Positions 48,526-56,958 of a stretch of 58,292 nt of DNA are shown here, piece by piece. The notes beneath the pieces are model-generated. The model did not search any database. It had not been told where the DNA came from and worked only from the letters and a program-made list of their open reading frames with translations. The number at the start of each line of letters is the position of its first letter. Within the stretch, counting starts at the first letter, position 1. This DNA comes from Streptomyces bicolor (GTDB lineage: Bacteria > Actinomycetota > Actinomycetes > Streptomycetales > Streptomycetaceae), in assembly GCF_000719285.1 (NCBI RefSeq), contig NZ_JOFS01000042.1, forward strand, positions 1 to 58,292, given 5' to 3'. Position numbers and translations under genes: made by a program.

Positions 48526-48551
48526 CGCGCCATACTGCGGTGGTAGTGGGG

Positions 48552-48690
48552 CCTAGTTCTCGTGCGGGAGGGCGACGAGGCCGGTGATCGCGTCCCAGAA
48601 GGCGTTCCAGTTGCGGCCGTAGAAGTCAGGGAGCAAAAGCTCGCGCTGCAGGAGCCGTTGGAGTTCCCCGGCGTCCCGTACCTCGGTCAG
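48552..48690 (-). pseudogene. Barstar (barnase inhibitor) family fragment
   Basis: The minus frame reads LTEVRDAGELQRLLQRELLL then PDFYGRNWNAFWDAITGLVA and LPHEN before a stop. The pattern (LxLPxFYGRNWxAFWDxIT) is the core of barstar-type ribonuclease inhibitors, which are about 90 residues long. Only about 45 codons remain. No start codon with a ribosome site is present before the neighbouring ferric-reductase-like gene ends, so it is truncated at the N-terminus and probably at the C-terminus. Confidence 0.65.
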
Positions 48691-48691
48691 G

Positions 48692-50032
48692 TCAGGCCAA
48701 GCCGAACCGCTCGGCGTGCACCTGTCGCGCGGGGACCTGCAGGTCTCGCAGGCCGGAGAGTACGGACGTGGTCATGGCGGGCGGGCCGCAGACGTACACG
48801 TCGCGTTCGGTGATGTCGGGGACCAGCCGGTGCAGGTTGTCGGGGGCGAAGGGCGGGGTGCCGTGCTCGGCGGTCCTGCCGGTGAGGAGGTGGAGCCGTC
48901 CGCCGCGGAGCGCGACCAGGTGGCGCACCTCGTCCAGCAGGACGGCGTCGGCCTCGCTGCGCACCCGGTACAGCACGACGACGTCGCCGGCGACCTGCTC
49001 CTCCAGCATGGAGCGTACTGGCGTGATGCCGACGCCGCCGGCGATCAGCAGGGCGCCGGGCCGGGTCCGGTGCAGTGCGGTGAACGCGCCGTACGGTCCC
49101 TCGACGAAGGCGCGGCTGCCGACCGGGACGTTGCGCAGGCCGGCACTGGTGCTGCCCGCCGCCTTCGCCGTCAGGCGCAGCCCCCGTCCGTCGGGCGCCG
49201 CCGACAGGGAGAAGGGGTTGGCCAGCCACCAGTGGTTGTGGCCGGGGAACCGCCAGATGCAGAACTGGCCCGCGCGGGCCGGGAGTTTGTCGAGGTGCCG
49301 GCCGGTGACGTACACGGAGACCACGTCGTCCGACTCCGGCACCACGGCCGCGACGCGGAACCGGTGGTAGGCGTTGCGCCACAGCGGCATGACGAGCCGC
49401 CCGGTCAGCAGGGCGCCGAAGGCGAACAGCCACAGGATCCACCAGTAGGCCGTGGCGAAGGCGGAGGACGTGAACGTCGTCGTCTCCTGCAACTGGTGGA
49501 CGAACGCCAGGCCCAGGGCCACGTAGAGCAGCAGGTGCAGGCCGTGCCAGACCTCGTACCGCAGCCGCCGCCGCAGGGGCCGGGTGGAGATCACGGCGAC
49601 CACGACGACGATGGCCGCGGCGAGCATGCCCAGCAGGGAGGCCGGCACCCCGCTCAGGGCGACGAACGTCTTCCCCATGGAGGCGTCGTCGAGGGTCGCG
49701 TAGCCGAGCACCACCAGCGTGGCGTGGGTGAGGACGGTCCACAGCAGGGTGAAGCCGACCCAGCGGTGCCACACCGTGAGCCGGTCCATCCCGATGCGGC
49801 GGTCCAGCCACGGTAGCCGCGCCACCAGCAGCAGTTGGAACAGCATCAGCAGCGCCGCGTGCAGTCCGAAGAACTTGGCGACCGTGAGGACCCCGTTCTT
49901 GCCCGAACCGGCGCTGAGGAACAGCGCCTCCACGATCACCGCGTTGACGATGACGAACGCCCACATCGCCCAGCGCGCCGCGTCGACCGGAGGGACGGTG
50001 CCCGTCCGCACCGTGTTGCTCGTCGTCGCCAT
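48692..50032 (-). CDS. Ferric reductase-like transmembrane flavoprotein
   Basis: A 446-residue electron-transfer protein. The N-terminal half has six hydrophobic helices with paired His residues (FFGLHAALLMLF, TVWHRWVGFTLLWTVLTHATL, EVWHGLHLLLYVALGLAFVHQ) that would bind two hemes, as in NOX/ferric reductase families. The C-terminal half is an FNR module: FAD-binding around AGQFCIWRFPGHNHWWLANPFSLS, then the NAD(P)H domain with LIAGGVGITPVRSMLEE and YVCGPPAMTTSVLS. It passes electrons from NAD(P)H across the membrane, perhaps to Fe(III) or oxygen. ATG at 50032. Confidence 0.9.
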   Translation of the reverse strand: MATTSNTVRTGTVPPVDAARWAMWAFVIVNAVIVEALFLSAGSGKNGVLTVAKFFGLHAALLMLFQLLLVARLPWLDRRIGMDRLTVWHRWVGFTLLWTVLTHATLVVLGYATLDDASMGKTFVALSGVPASLLGMLAAAIVVVVAVISTRPLRRRLRYEVWHGLHLLLYVALGLAFVHQLQETTTFTSSAFATAYWWILWLFAFGALLTGRLVMPLWRNAYHRFRVAAVVPESDDVVSVYVTGRHLDKLPARAGQFCIWRFPGHNHWWLANPFSLSAAPDGRGLRLTAKAAGSTSAGLRNVPVGSRAFVEGPYGAFTALHRTRPGALLIAGGVGITPVRSMLEEQVAGDVVVLYRVRSEADAVLLDEVRHLVALRGGRLHLLTGRTAEHGTPPFAPDNLHRLVPDITERDVYVCGPPAMTTSVLSGLRDLQVPARQVHAERFGLA

Positions 50033-50276
50033 GGTTGCCTCACATCCCCCGTGGCCGCGGCACTCGCGACCGTATGCAGAAACCCATGAAGATCGAGTGA
50101 TTCGTCCGGATACGCGCCTCGATCGGATAAGCATACGGAGCGCGGGCCCGATCCGTTCACGCCAGAACCGTGGAAGTCAGCCGCGGTTCGATGTCCGGTG
50201 CGTCAGGACCGCGCACGGCCTGTCCGGCGATGGTCCTCCCCCGCCGTGATGACCTTGCAACGGCTCCCCGGGCTCT

Positions 50277-50288
50277 CTGACCGGTCAG
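50277..50288. promoter_or_regulatory. CTGACCGGTCAG palindrome in a 374-bp divergent gap
   Basis: A perfect 12-bp palindrome between the flavoprotein and SRPBCC genes, of the kind bound by TetR-like proteins. The rest of 50033-50406 shows no gene. Confidence 0.35.
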
Positions 50289-50406
50289 GCATGAGCGGCC
50301 ATACCCGCTCTTCCGGACCGCCCACCACCCGAGCGGAAGCTCCCGCCACCAGGCGCACACTGGAAACACAGGGGCATACCTCGTGAGCCGGACGTGGAGG
50401 TGGGCC

Positions 50407-50838
50407 ATGAGCACCCTCGAAGAACACGTGGATGTCGGAGTCCCGATCGACCGGGCCTGGGAAGGCCTGCACCAGGTGGAGAACTATCCCCGGTTCCTGG
50501 CGGGCGTACGCGGGGCCCGTACGGAGGCGGGCGGCCGGGCGCGGCTGGATGTCGAGACCGGAGGGCGGGCCCGGGAGTTCGAGGCCGAGGTGTCGGACCG
50601 GGCGGGGGAACGCGTACTGGAGTGGCGGACCACGGGCGATCCCCGGCTGGCGGGTTCCTTCTCGCTGCTGGCCATCGACCAGGGCCACACCCGGGTCCAG
50701 GCGCGAGTCGAGTACGACCCCGGCACGGTCCGGGAGACCTTCGGCGGGCCCAAGGGGTTCGCCCAGGCGAACGCGATCGAGCGGCTGGTCCGTGGTGATC
50801 TCGAGCAGTTCAAGGAGTACGTCGAGCAGGAGCGGTGA
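50407..50838 (+). CDS. SRPBCC (cyclase/dehydrase-type) family protein
   Basis: A 143-residue START/Bet v1-fold protein: STLEEHVDVGVPIDRAWEGL, QVENYPRFLAGVRGARTEAG, and the C-terminal helix AIERLVRGDLEQFKEYVEQE. This is the pattern of small polyketide cyclase/dehydrase (COQ10-like) proteins that bind hydrophobic ligands. Function unknown. The ATG at 50407 has GGAGG upstream, which favours it over a GTG at 50383. Confidence 0.88.
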   Translation: MSTLEEHVDVGVPIDRAWEGLHQVENYPRFLAGVRGARTEAGGRARLDVETGGRAREFEAEVSDRAGERVLEWRTTGDPRLAGSFSLLAIDQGHTRVQARVEYDPGTVRETFGGPKGFAQANAIERLVRGDLEQFKEYVEQER

Positions 50839-50896
50839 GGGCGGCGGGAGCGGAGCCGTACGGCGACCCCGCCCCCACGCCGGTCGTCGGGGCCCG

Positions 50897-51724
50897 TCAG
50901 GGCTTGCGGCCCACCCCGCAGTAGGCGTCGACCGCGGCCGTCGCGGGATCCGCCGGGCCGAGGGCGTCGGGGCGCCACTCGGGTACCTGGACGATGCCCG
51001 GGTCGACGAGGTCGAGGCCGTCGAAGAACGCGGCGATATCGCCGATGCTGCGGACGTGGTACGGCACGGCGCCGCTCGCGTTGTACGCCTCCGCCGCGGC
51101 GATCATGCCCTCGCTCGTGGCCGTGCTGTCGCTGATCACCAGGTGGCTGCCCGAGGGGAGGCCGGCCAGGAGGCGGCGTACCAGGTCGAGGGCCTGGTCG
51201 TGGTCGGCGACATGGCCGAGCGTGTTGAGGATCATCAGGGCGACCGGGCGGGAGAGGTCGAGCGTGCCCGCGGCGGCCTCCAGGACGGCCTCGGGGTCGT
51301 ACAGGTCGGCGTCCAGGTACGTCGTCATGCCCTCGGGGGTGCTGGTGAGCAGGGCGCTCGCGTGGGCCAGCACGACGGGGTCGTTGTCGACGTACACGAT
51401 TCGCGCGTCCGGCGCCACGCGCTGGGCCACCTGGTGCGTGTTGTCGGCGGTCGGCAGGCCGGTGCCGATGTCCAGGAACTGCCGTATGCCCGCCTCCCCG
51501 GCCAGATGGCGTACGGCGCGGCCCAGGAAGAGGCGGCTGGTGACGGCCACGTCGACCAGGCCGGGGAAGATCTCCTTGATCTCGTCGCCGATCCGCCGGT
51601 CGACCTCGTAGTGGTCCTTGCCGCCGACGAAGTAGTTCCAGAAGCGGGCCGAGTGCGGCTTGGACGTGTCGATCCGGGCCCACGTCCGATCGGCGGCGCT
51701 GAGGGGGGTGTCGGGATCGGGCAC
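50897..51724 (-). CDS. S-adenosyl methyltransferase (PF04672/DUF574 family)
   Basis: A 275-residue SAM-dependent methyltransferase of the actinobacterial DUF574 family. Diagnostic stretches are KPHSARFWNYFVGGKDHYEV, FLDIGTGLPTADNTHQVAQR (SAM-binding motif I), DARIVYVDNDPVVLAHASAL, YLDADLYDP and RPVALMILNTLGHVADHDQA. The substrate is unknown, and the family is greatly expanded in Streptomyces. The GTG at 51724 has GGAGG at good spacing and is preferred to the longer frame from 51778. Confidence 0.92.
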   Translation of the reverse strand: MPDPDTPLSAADRTWARIDTSKPHSARFWNYFVGGKDHYEVDRRIGDEIKEIFPGLVDVAVTSRLFLGRAVRHLAGEAGIRQFLDIGTGLPTADNTHQVAQRVAPDARIVYVDNDPVVLAHASALLTSTPEGMTTYLDADLYDPEAVLEAAAGTLDLSRPVALMILNTLGHVADHDQALDLVRRLLAGLPSGSHLVISDSTATSEGMIAAAEAYNASGAVPYHVRSIGDIAAFFDGLDLVDPGIVQVPEWRPDALGPADPATAAVDAYCGVGRKP

Positions 51725-51824
51725 GGTGGACCTCCAGGGGGTGGGTAGAGTCGTCCGAGTGGTTAAATCTGCAACCAAAGTAGTGAACTTCCGCGAGGAA
51801 TACGGGAGTTGACACCGAAACGCC

Positions 51825-53018
51825 TCACGCGCGGTGATGTTTTGGCCATCCCCTGGCCATCCGGGAAGGGCGCTGCAGGCCCGCCAGGGCCAGCGTCACC
51901 GCGATCGACGCCGCCGCCATCACCGTCATCCCCGTCGCGGGCGAGGTCAGTTGGGCCACCGTCCCCGCGAGGGCCGCGGCCACGCCCTGCATGGTGAGCA
52001 TTCCGGAGGACCGCAGCCCGAGGGCGTGGCCCGCCATGTCGTCGGGCGTGAGGGACATCAGACGTTCCAGCTGGACCAGGCTCGCGGCGAACCCGACGTT
52101 GGAGAGGCAGACAGCCAGGGCCGCCAGGACCACCCCCGGCCGTGACACGAAGACCAGATACGGCGTCGCCAGCAGCAGGAGCAGCGGGGTGGCCAGTCGG
52201 GGGCGCAGGGCGGGCGGTACGAAACGGCCGACGACCACGTCACCGACGAACATGCCCAGCGCCCCGGACGCGAACAGCGCGCCGGCGGTGTGCGGGGCGT
52301 AGGAGACGTAGAGGGAGTCGCAGCCGACGACCAGGCCGTTGGGGACCCACAGGCCCAGGTAGGTGAGGCGGCGGGGCCGCGAGGACCACAGGAAGGCGTT
52401 GTTGCGCCAGGTCGCCGCGACCGAGAGGCGGCCCGAGGCGCGCGGCGGGCGGGCGGACAGGCCCAGCCGGTAGCCCAGCGCCTCGACGGCGTACAGCGTC
52501 GCCGCGAGGAGCAGGCAGGTGCGCGGGGACAGCAGCGCCAGGAGCGCGCCGCCCATCGCGAAACCGAGGACCTGCATCAGCCCGGAGGCCATGTTGAACA
52601 CCGAACGCCCCAGTACGAAGCCGTCCTTGGGGAGGATCTCGTTCAGCAGCCCCCCGGTCACTCCCCCGCCCAGCGACGCGATCAGGCCCTGCAGGAGTAC
52701 GACGGCGAAGACCGCCCGGACCGGCAGTCCGGGCAGGGCCAGCACCGCCGTGAGGGCCGCGAAGGCGAGCCCCGTCCCGGCCAGCGTCGCCCGTGGGGGC
52801 AGCCGGTCGGCGCCGGAGAGCAGGAAGGTCGCGCCCAGCACCTGCGCCAGCTGCGGACCGAACATGCTCAGCGCCGCCAGCAGCGGCGAGTCGGTGGTCC
52901 GGTAGACCAGCGTGGCGAGCGACAGTCCGCCGATCGTCAGGGCCGCGTTGAAGGCGGCGTAGGAGAGGAAGAAGGGGGTGAACTCCCGGGTGCGGAACAG
53001 CTGTCGGTAACTGCGCAT
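51825..53018 (-). CDS. MFS transporter
   Basis: A 397-residue, 12-helix major facilitator. It starts MRSYRQLFRTREFTPFFLSY, has LLSGADRLPPRATLAGTGLA in the motif A position (poorly conserved), and ends in a short basic tail. It is probably an exporter in the group that usually stands divergent from a DUF5937/ArsR-type regulator. The remains of such a regulator lie directly upstream at 53041-53414, so its normal control is lost. Confidence 0.87.
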   Translation of the reverse strand: MRSYRQLFRTREFTPFFLSYAAFNAALTIGGLSLATLVYRTTDSPLLAALSMFGPQLAQVLGATFLLSGADRLPPRATLAGTGLAFAALTAVLALPGLPVRAVFAVVLLQGLIASLGGGVTGGLLNEILPKDGFVLGRSVFNMASGLMQVLGFAMGGALLALLSPRTCLLLAATLYAVEALGYRLGLSARPPRASGRLSVAATWRNNAFLWSSRPRRLTYLGLWVPNGLVVGCDSLYVSYAPHTAGALFASGALGMFVGDVVVGRFVPPALRPRLATPLLLLLATPYLVFVSRPGVVLAALAVCLSNVGFAASLVQLERLMSLTPDDMAGHALGLRSSGMLTMQGVAAALAGTVAQLTSPATGMTVMAAASIAVTLALAGLQRPSRMARGWPKHHRA

Positions 53019-53040
53019 GCGACGGATTCTCGGATGGCCG

Positions 53041-53414
53041 GCGAACGGACCGTTATTGTTTCGCCACGGCGCGAAAGGTCACGGGGAGGAGCCCCACCGC
53101 TACGCCCTCGTCTACCCGCGCGCGGGTGCGCTGACCGACCCCGGCGCAAGGGCGGTCCTCGCGAGCCTCGGTGCCCTGCTCGGGGCCGCCCGCGCCACGG
53201 TGCTCGTACTCCTCGACTCCCCGCTCAGCACCACCCAGTTGGAGCCGCGACCGGACAGGGGCTGGGTTCGGTCGGACGGCATGTGCGGGTCCTGCTGGAC
53301 GCGGGGCTGGTGGAGCGATGGGGGAGGGCGGGGCGGTCGGTGCTGTACGCGCGGACGGCGGCGGGGGACGTCCTCGTCGAGGCCCGGCACCGGACCGACA
53401 CGTACCGGAGTTAG
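53041..53414 (+). pseudogene. Truncated, frameshifted ArsR-type regulator
   Basis: ALTDPGARAVLASLGALLGA and ARATVLVLLDSPLSTTQLE read in one frame. Near 53240 the coding moves to another frame: ATGQGLGSVGRHVRVLLDAG, LVERWGRAGRSVLYARTAAG, DVLVEARH, then stop. Together they form the C-terminal winged helix of ArsR-type regulators of about 300 residues (xSTTxLAxxTGxxxGxVxxHLRVLxDAGLV). The N-terminal two thirds are missing because the MFS gene start lies immediately to the left. Inactive unless the frame is corrected. Confidence 0.7.
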
Positions 53415-53424
53415 CATCCGGTTC

Positions 53425-53928
53425 ATGACGACCACTGACAGCAACTCCCCCCTCTCCGTCGAGATCGACTCCCTCCAGGGCGGTGCCGCCGACCTCGCGC
53501 AGTACGCCGGCAAGGCGGTCCTCGTCGTGAACGTGGCCTCCAAGTGCGGCCTGACCCCCCAGTACACCGGCCTGGAGAAGCTCCAGGAGACGTACGCGGA
53601 GCGCGGCTTCACCGTGCTCGGCGTGCCCTGCAACCAGTTCCTCGGGCAGGAGCCCGGCAGCGCCGAGGAGATCGCCGAGTTCTGCTCGGCGACGTACGGC
53701 GTGACCTTCCCGATGACCGAGAAGGTCGAGGTGAACGGGGAGGGCCGGCACGCGCTGTACGAGCGGCTCGTCGGGTTCGCCGACGCCGAGGGCCACACCG
53801 GCGACATCCGCTGGAACTTCGAGAAGTTCCTGATCGGCCGGGACGGCCAGGTCGTCGCCCGCTTCTCGCCGCAGACCGAGCCGGAGGCCGCGGAGCTCGT
53901 GGCCGCGGTGGAGGACGCGCTCGCCTGA
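53425..53928 (+). CDS. Glutathione peroxidase family protein (thiol peroxidase)
   Basis: A 167-residue GPx/BtuE-type peroxidase with Cys41 as peroxidatic residue in NVASKCGLTPQYTGLEKLQ. The second conserved block VLGVPCNQFLGQEPGS provides Gln and a possible resolving Cys, and WNFEKFLIGRDGQVVARF provides Trp and Asn of the catalytic tetrad. Streptomyces use mycothiol and thioredoxin, so thioredoxin is the likelier reductant. The ATG at 53425 lies 11 bp after the stop of the broken regulator. Confidence 0.95.
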   Translation: MTTTDSNSPLSVEIDSLQGGAADLAQYAGKAVLVVNVASKCGLTPQYTGLEKLQETYAERGFTVLGVPCNQFLGQEPGSAEEIAEFCSATYGVTFPMTEKVEVNGEGRHALYERLVGFADAEGHTGDIRWNFEKFLIGRDGQVVARFSPQTEPEAAELVAAVEDALA

Positions 53929-53934
53929 CCGGCG

Positions 53935-53965
53935 TTGACCTTGCCCCAGGGGCAGGGTCGAACCT
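53935..53965 (+). promoter_or_regulatory. MerR-type promoter/operator
   Basis: GACCTTGCCCC-A-GGGGCAGGGTC (53937-53959) is a 23-bp dyad with one mismatch. It overlaps a TTGACC -35 element (53935-53940). A -10 at the MerR-typical 19-bp spacing would be GAACCT, a poor match. It lies about 50 bp upstream of a MerR gene, so autoregulation is likely. Confidence 0.7.
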
Positions 53966-54011
53966 CCTTCGCACCGGGCGGAAGAGCCGCCCGGTGACGG
54001 AGGATGAGGCC

Positions 54012-54863
54012 GTGGACGACGAACTGCTCACCATCGGCGCGTTCGCCGCGCGGGCCAGGCTGTCGGCCAAGGCCCTGCGGCTGTACGACCGCCTCGGGCT
54101 GCTGACTCCCGCGCACGTCGACGAGCTCAGCGGCTACCGCTACTACCGCGCCGACCAGATCGAGCGCGCCCGCCTGGTGGCACTCCTGCGCCAGCTGGAC
54201 ATGCCGCTCGCGCAGGTCGCCGAGGTCGTCGAGGCCCCGGACGGGGCCGCGGCCGCCGATCGGCTCACCGCCTACTGGGCGGACGTCGAGACGCGGGTGG
54301 CGGGGCAGCGGACGCTCGCCGAGTACCTCCGTGGACGACTGTCGGGGAGGAGCTCCGAGATGTACGGAAAGTTCGTGGTCGAGACGGTGGACGTGCCCGA
54401 GCAGGTGCTGATCACCGAGACCCGGCATGTGCTGGCGGGCGAGCTGCCGGCCTGGATCGGCGCGTCGCTGGGACGCCTTGAGGAGGGGGCGCGGGAGTGC
54501 GGCGGCATCACGGCCGCACCGTTCGTCGTCTACCACTCCGAGGTGTCGATGGAGAGCGACGGCCCGGCCGAGTCGTGCGTACCGGTGGCCGACGAGGCGG
54601 CGGCCCGGGCGTGGGTCGAGAAGCAGGGCCGCACCCATGCGACGAAGGTGCGCGTGGAGCCGGCCCAGCGGCTGGCCTACACCCGGATCACCAAGGCCCA
54701 GGTGGCCCATCCGCAGATCCTGGCCGCCTTCGAGGCCGTGGAGGAGTGGATTCCGGGGCAGGGGCTGTGGATGGCGGGCCCGTGCCGGGAGATCTACTTC
54801 GCGGACTGGGACGCGGCGGGGGCCGAGGACCCGGTGTGCGACGTGGCGTTCCCGGTGCGGTGA
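54012..54863 (+). CDS. MerR family regulator with GyrI-like effector domain
   Basis: A 283-residue regulator. The N-terminal MerR HTH (residues about 5-75) reads LTIGAFAARARLSAKALRLY then DRLGLLTPAHVDELSGYRYY, followed by a coiled linker helix. A C-terminal GyrI/BmrR-like domain (from about 120) contains YGKFVVETVDVPEQVLITET and ends AGPCREIYFADWDAAGAEDP. It resembles multidrug-binding activators such as BmrR/BltR. The GTG at 54012 is chosen because GGAGG lies eight bases upstream; a GTG at 53994 is in frame. No obvious pump target adjoins. Confidence 0.88.
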   Translation: MDDELLTIGAFAARARLSAKALRLYDRLGLLTPAHVDELSGYRYYRADQIERARLVALLRQLDMPLAQVAEVVEAPDGAAAADRLTAYWADVETRVAGQRTLAEYLRGRLSGRSSEMYGKFVVETVDVPEQVLITETRHVLAGELPAWIGASLGRLEEGARECGGITAAPFVVYHSEVSMESDGPAESCVPVADEAAARAWVEKQGRTHATKVRVEPAQRLAYTRITKAQVAHPQILAAFEAVEEWIPGQGLWMAGPCREIYFADWDAAGAEDPVCDVAFPVR

Positions 54864-54897
54864 CCGGGGCGAGGACGAGGACGGGCTGCGCCGGGGC

Positions 54898-56760
54898 TCA
54901 CCCCTGGCGCAGTTCCTCCGGGCAGGGTGTGCCGCGCGGCACGTCGTACGGCGCCGCCAGACGGTAGGTGCCGGCCTTCGGGGCCAGCAGCATCGTCCAC
55001 TGGTCGCCGAAGGCGTCCTCCTCCGTCTCCCACAGACAGCCGTTGACGTTGTCGTACGACTTCGGCTCGCCGTCGGGACGCTCCTCGGACTCCTCCGTCT
55101 CCTGCGGCGGGTCGAGCTTCTTGCCCTCGGCGTCGACGATGCTCAGCCACGGCGAGTACGGGATGCGGATGAGGACGCGGCCCGGCTTGCTCACCCGCAT
55201 CGTCATCTCGCCCTGCTCGGCCCGCTCGACGACCGCGTTCGGCTCGGCGAGCGGCGCCGGCGCGGTCACCTTGAACAGCTGCCAGTTGGCGTCGCCCCAC
55301 ACCTGCTTGAGGTACGGCATGCCGCGCTGCAGCAGCTGCCGCTCGCGCTCGGCGCCCGTGGGGTCCGGCTCGTCCTTGGGCAGGACGACGAAGTGCACGG
55401 CCCAGCGCTGGAGCCACTCGCGGTAGTTCGCGGAGTTGAGCGTGTCGTCGTAGAAGAGCGGGTTGCGCTTCATGTCGGCCTGGCGGTTCCAGCCGCGGGC
55501 CAGATTGAAGTACGGCGCGAGCGCGGAGGCCTCGCGGTGGGAGCGGGCGGGCACGACCTCCACCCGGCCCTTCTCCGCGCCGACCTCCTGGAGCTCGTTG
55601 ACCAACGGCGCCAGCTCTCGCGCCCAGGAGGCCTCCGGGGCGGCGTGAATGATGTCGTCGACGGTCTTGTAGCCGATCCAGCCGCCGAAGGTGAGCAGCG
55701 CCAGCACGCCCGCGTACCACTTGCGCGACTTCGGCACCGTGAACGGCAGCGCCGCCACCAGCGTCACCCCGCCGAACAGCATCGCGAGCCGGGTGATGTT
55801 CGAGCCGATCTGCGAGCTGACCACCCAGACGAGGATCACCGCGAGGCCGTAGACCACCGACACCAGCCGGACCGTCTTCCAGTCCTTGGGGACGATCAGG
55901 AAGGTCACGACCGCCATCAGCAGCGGAAGAAGCACCGAGCCGATCACCATCGGCTGGGTGCCGGAGAACGGGAACAGCCACGCGGACACGGCGACGACGG
56001 CGGTCGGCGCCAGCCCCAGCGCCCAGGCGCCGGGCCGCCGCTTCTGCAGGAACAGCGCGACCGCGACGAAGCCCACGAACAGCCCCGCGACCGGCGACGC
56101 CATGGTGGCGAGCGCGGCCAGCGGGGCCGCGCACAGCGCCTTCGCCCACCGTTTGTAGCGCCAGCGGTACGGCCAGCAGAACACGACGGCGACCGCGCCC
56201 AGCGCGAACATCGTGCCAAGGCCGAAGGTCACCCGCCCGGAGATCGCGTTGGCGATCAGCCCGAAGACCCCGGCGAGCGCGCACCAGAGGGGATTGCGTA
56301 CCGAACGGCTGCGCAGCAGCACCAGCGTCAGCAGGGCCGCGGAGATCGTTCCCGCGATCATCATCGTCGTACGGACGCCGAGGACCGACATCAGATACGG
56401 CGAGACGACGCTGTACGACACCGGGTGCATCCCGCCGTACCAGGCCAGGTTGTACGCCGAGTCCGGGTGCCGGCCGACGAACTCGGCCCATGCGTCCTGG
56501 GCCGCGAGATCGCCGCCGCTGCTTGCGAACGTGAAGAACCAGATGACGTGGAGGAGCCCGGCCAGGATGGTGATCGACAGCACCGGATGCCCCAGCAGCC
56601 GCTCACGCAGGGTGAGGGCGGCGGCGGTCAGACGCGACGGCGGTCTGCCCTCCGGACCGTTCGGGCGGCCTCCCTGGCGCGGGGCGGGCACGCGTATTCG
56701 CGGACCGGCTCCCCGTTCCGGATCGGCGTCGTCGGCGCGTGTCGGCTCCGCAGTGGCCAC
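54898..56760 (-). CDS. Large multipass membrane protein, GT-C-like
   Basis: A 620-residue integral membrane protein. A Pro/Arg-rich cytoplasmic head of about 60 residues is followed by 10-12 helices (about 60-370). The first external loop contains DLAAQDAWAEFVGRHPDSAY and NLAWYGGMHPVSYSVVSPYL, an acidic/aromatic pattern like GT-C glycosyltransferases and arabinosyltransferase-type enzymes. A soluble extracytoplasmic domain of about 220 residues ends the protein. It may build a cell-envelope glycan. It is encoded next to and co-directional with a D,D-carboxypeptidase gene, which suggests envelope work. ATG at 56760. Confidence 0.75.
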   Translation of the reverse strand: MATAEPTRADDADPERGAGPRIRVPAPRQGGRPNGPEGRPPSRLTAAALTLRERLLGHPVLSITILAGLLHVIWFFTFASSGGDLAAQDAWAEFVGRHPDSAYNLAWYGGMHPVSYSVVSPYLMSVLGVRTTMMIAGTISAALLTLVLLRSRSVRNPLWCALAGVFGLIANAISGRVTFGLGTMFALGAVAVVFCWPYRWRYKRWAKALCAAPLAALATMASPVAGLFVGFVAVALFLQKRRPGAWALGLAPTAVVAVSAWLFPFSGTQPMVIGSVLLPLLMAVVTFLIVPKDWKTVRLVSVVYGLAVILVWVVSSQIGSNITRLAMLFGGVTLVAALPFTVPKSRKWYAGVLALLTFGGWIGYKTVDDIIHAAPEASWARELAPLVNELQEVGAEKGRVEVVPARSHREASALAPYFNLARGWNRQADMKRNPLFYDDTLNSANYREWLQRWAVHFVVLPKDEPDPTGAERERQLLQRGMPYLKQVWGDANWQLFKVTAPAPLAEPNAVVERAEQGEMTMRVSKPGRVLIRIPYSPWLSIVDAEGKKLDPPQETEESEERPDGEPKSYDNVNGCLWETEEDAFGDQWTMLLAPKAGTYRLAAPYDVPRGTPCPEELRQG

Positions 56761-56895
56761 TTGTGAGGCACTCCCCGTGCTGTCCCGTCTTCTGTTCTGG
56801 CCGCGTCCCGTTTCCCGCGTGTTGTCGGCCCTGTATCCAAGGGTTTCGCGGCCGTGCCTCGTGAGCGACGACCTGCCCGTTTCGTGACGCTAGCA

Positions 56896-56930
56896 CGCAG
56901 CCCGCCGACGGGGCTCGTCGGCGGGCTGCG
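56896..56930 (-). terminator. Hairpin terminator after the D,D-carboxypeptidase gene
   Basis: CGCAGCCCGCCGACG and CGTCGGCGGGCTGCG form a perfect 15-bp stem over a five-base loop, 28 bp beyond the stop codon. Confidence 0.88.
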
Positions 56931-56958
56931 CGCTGGGTGCCGTTCGGCTGCCGGCGGG

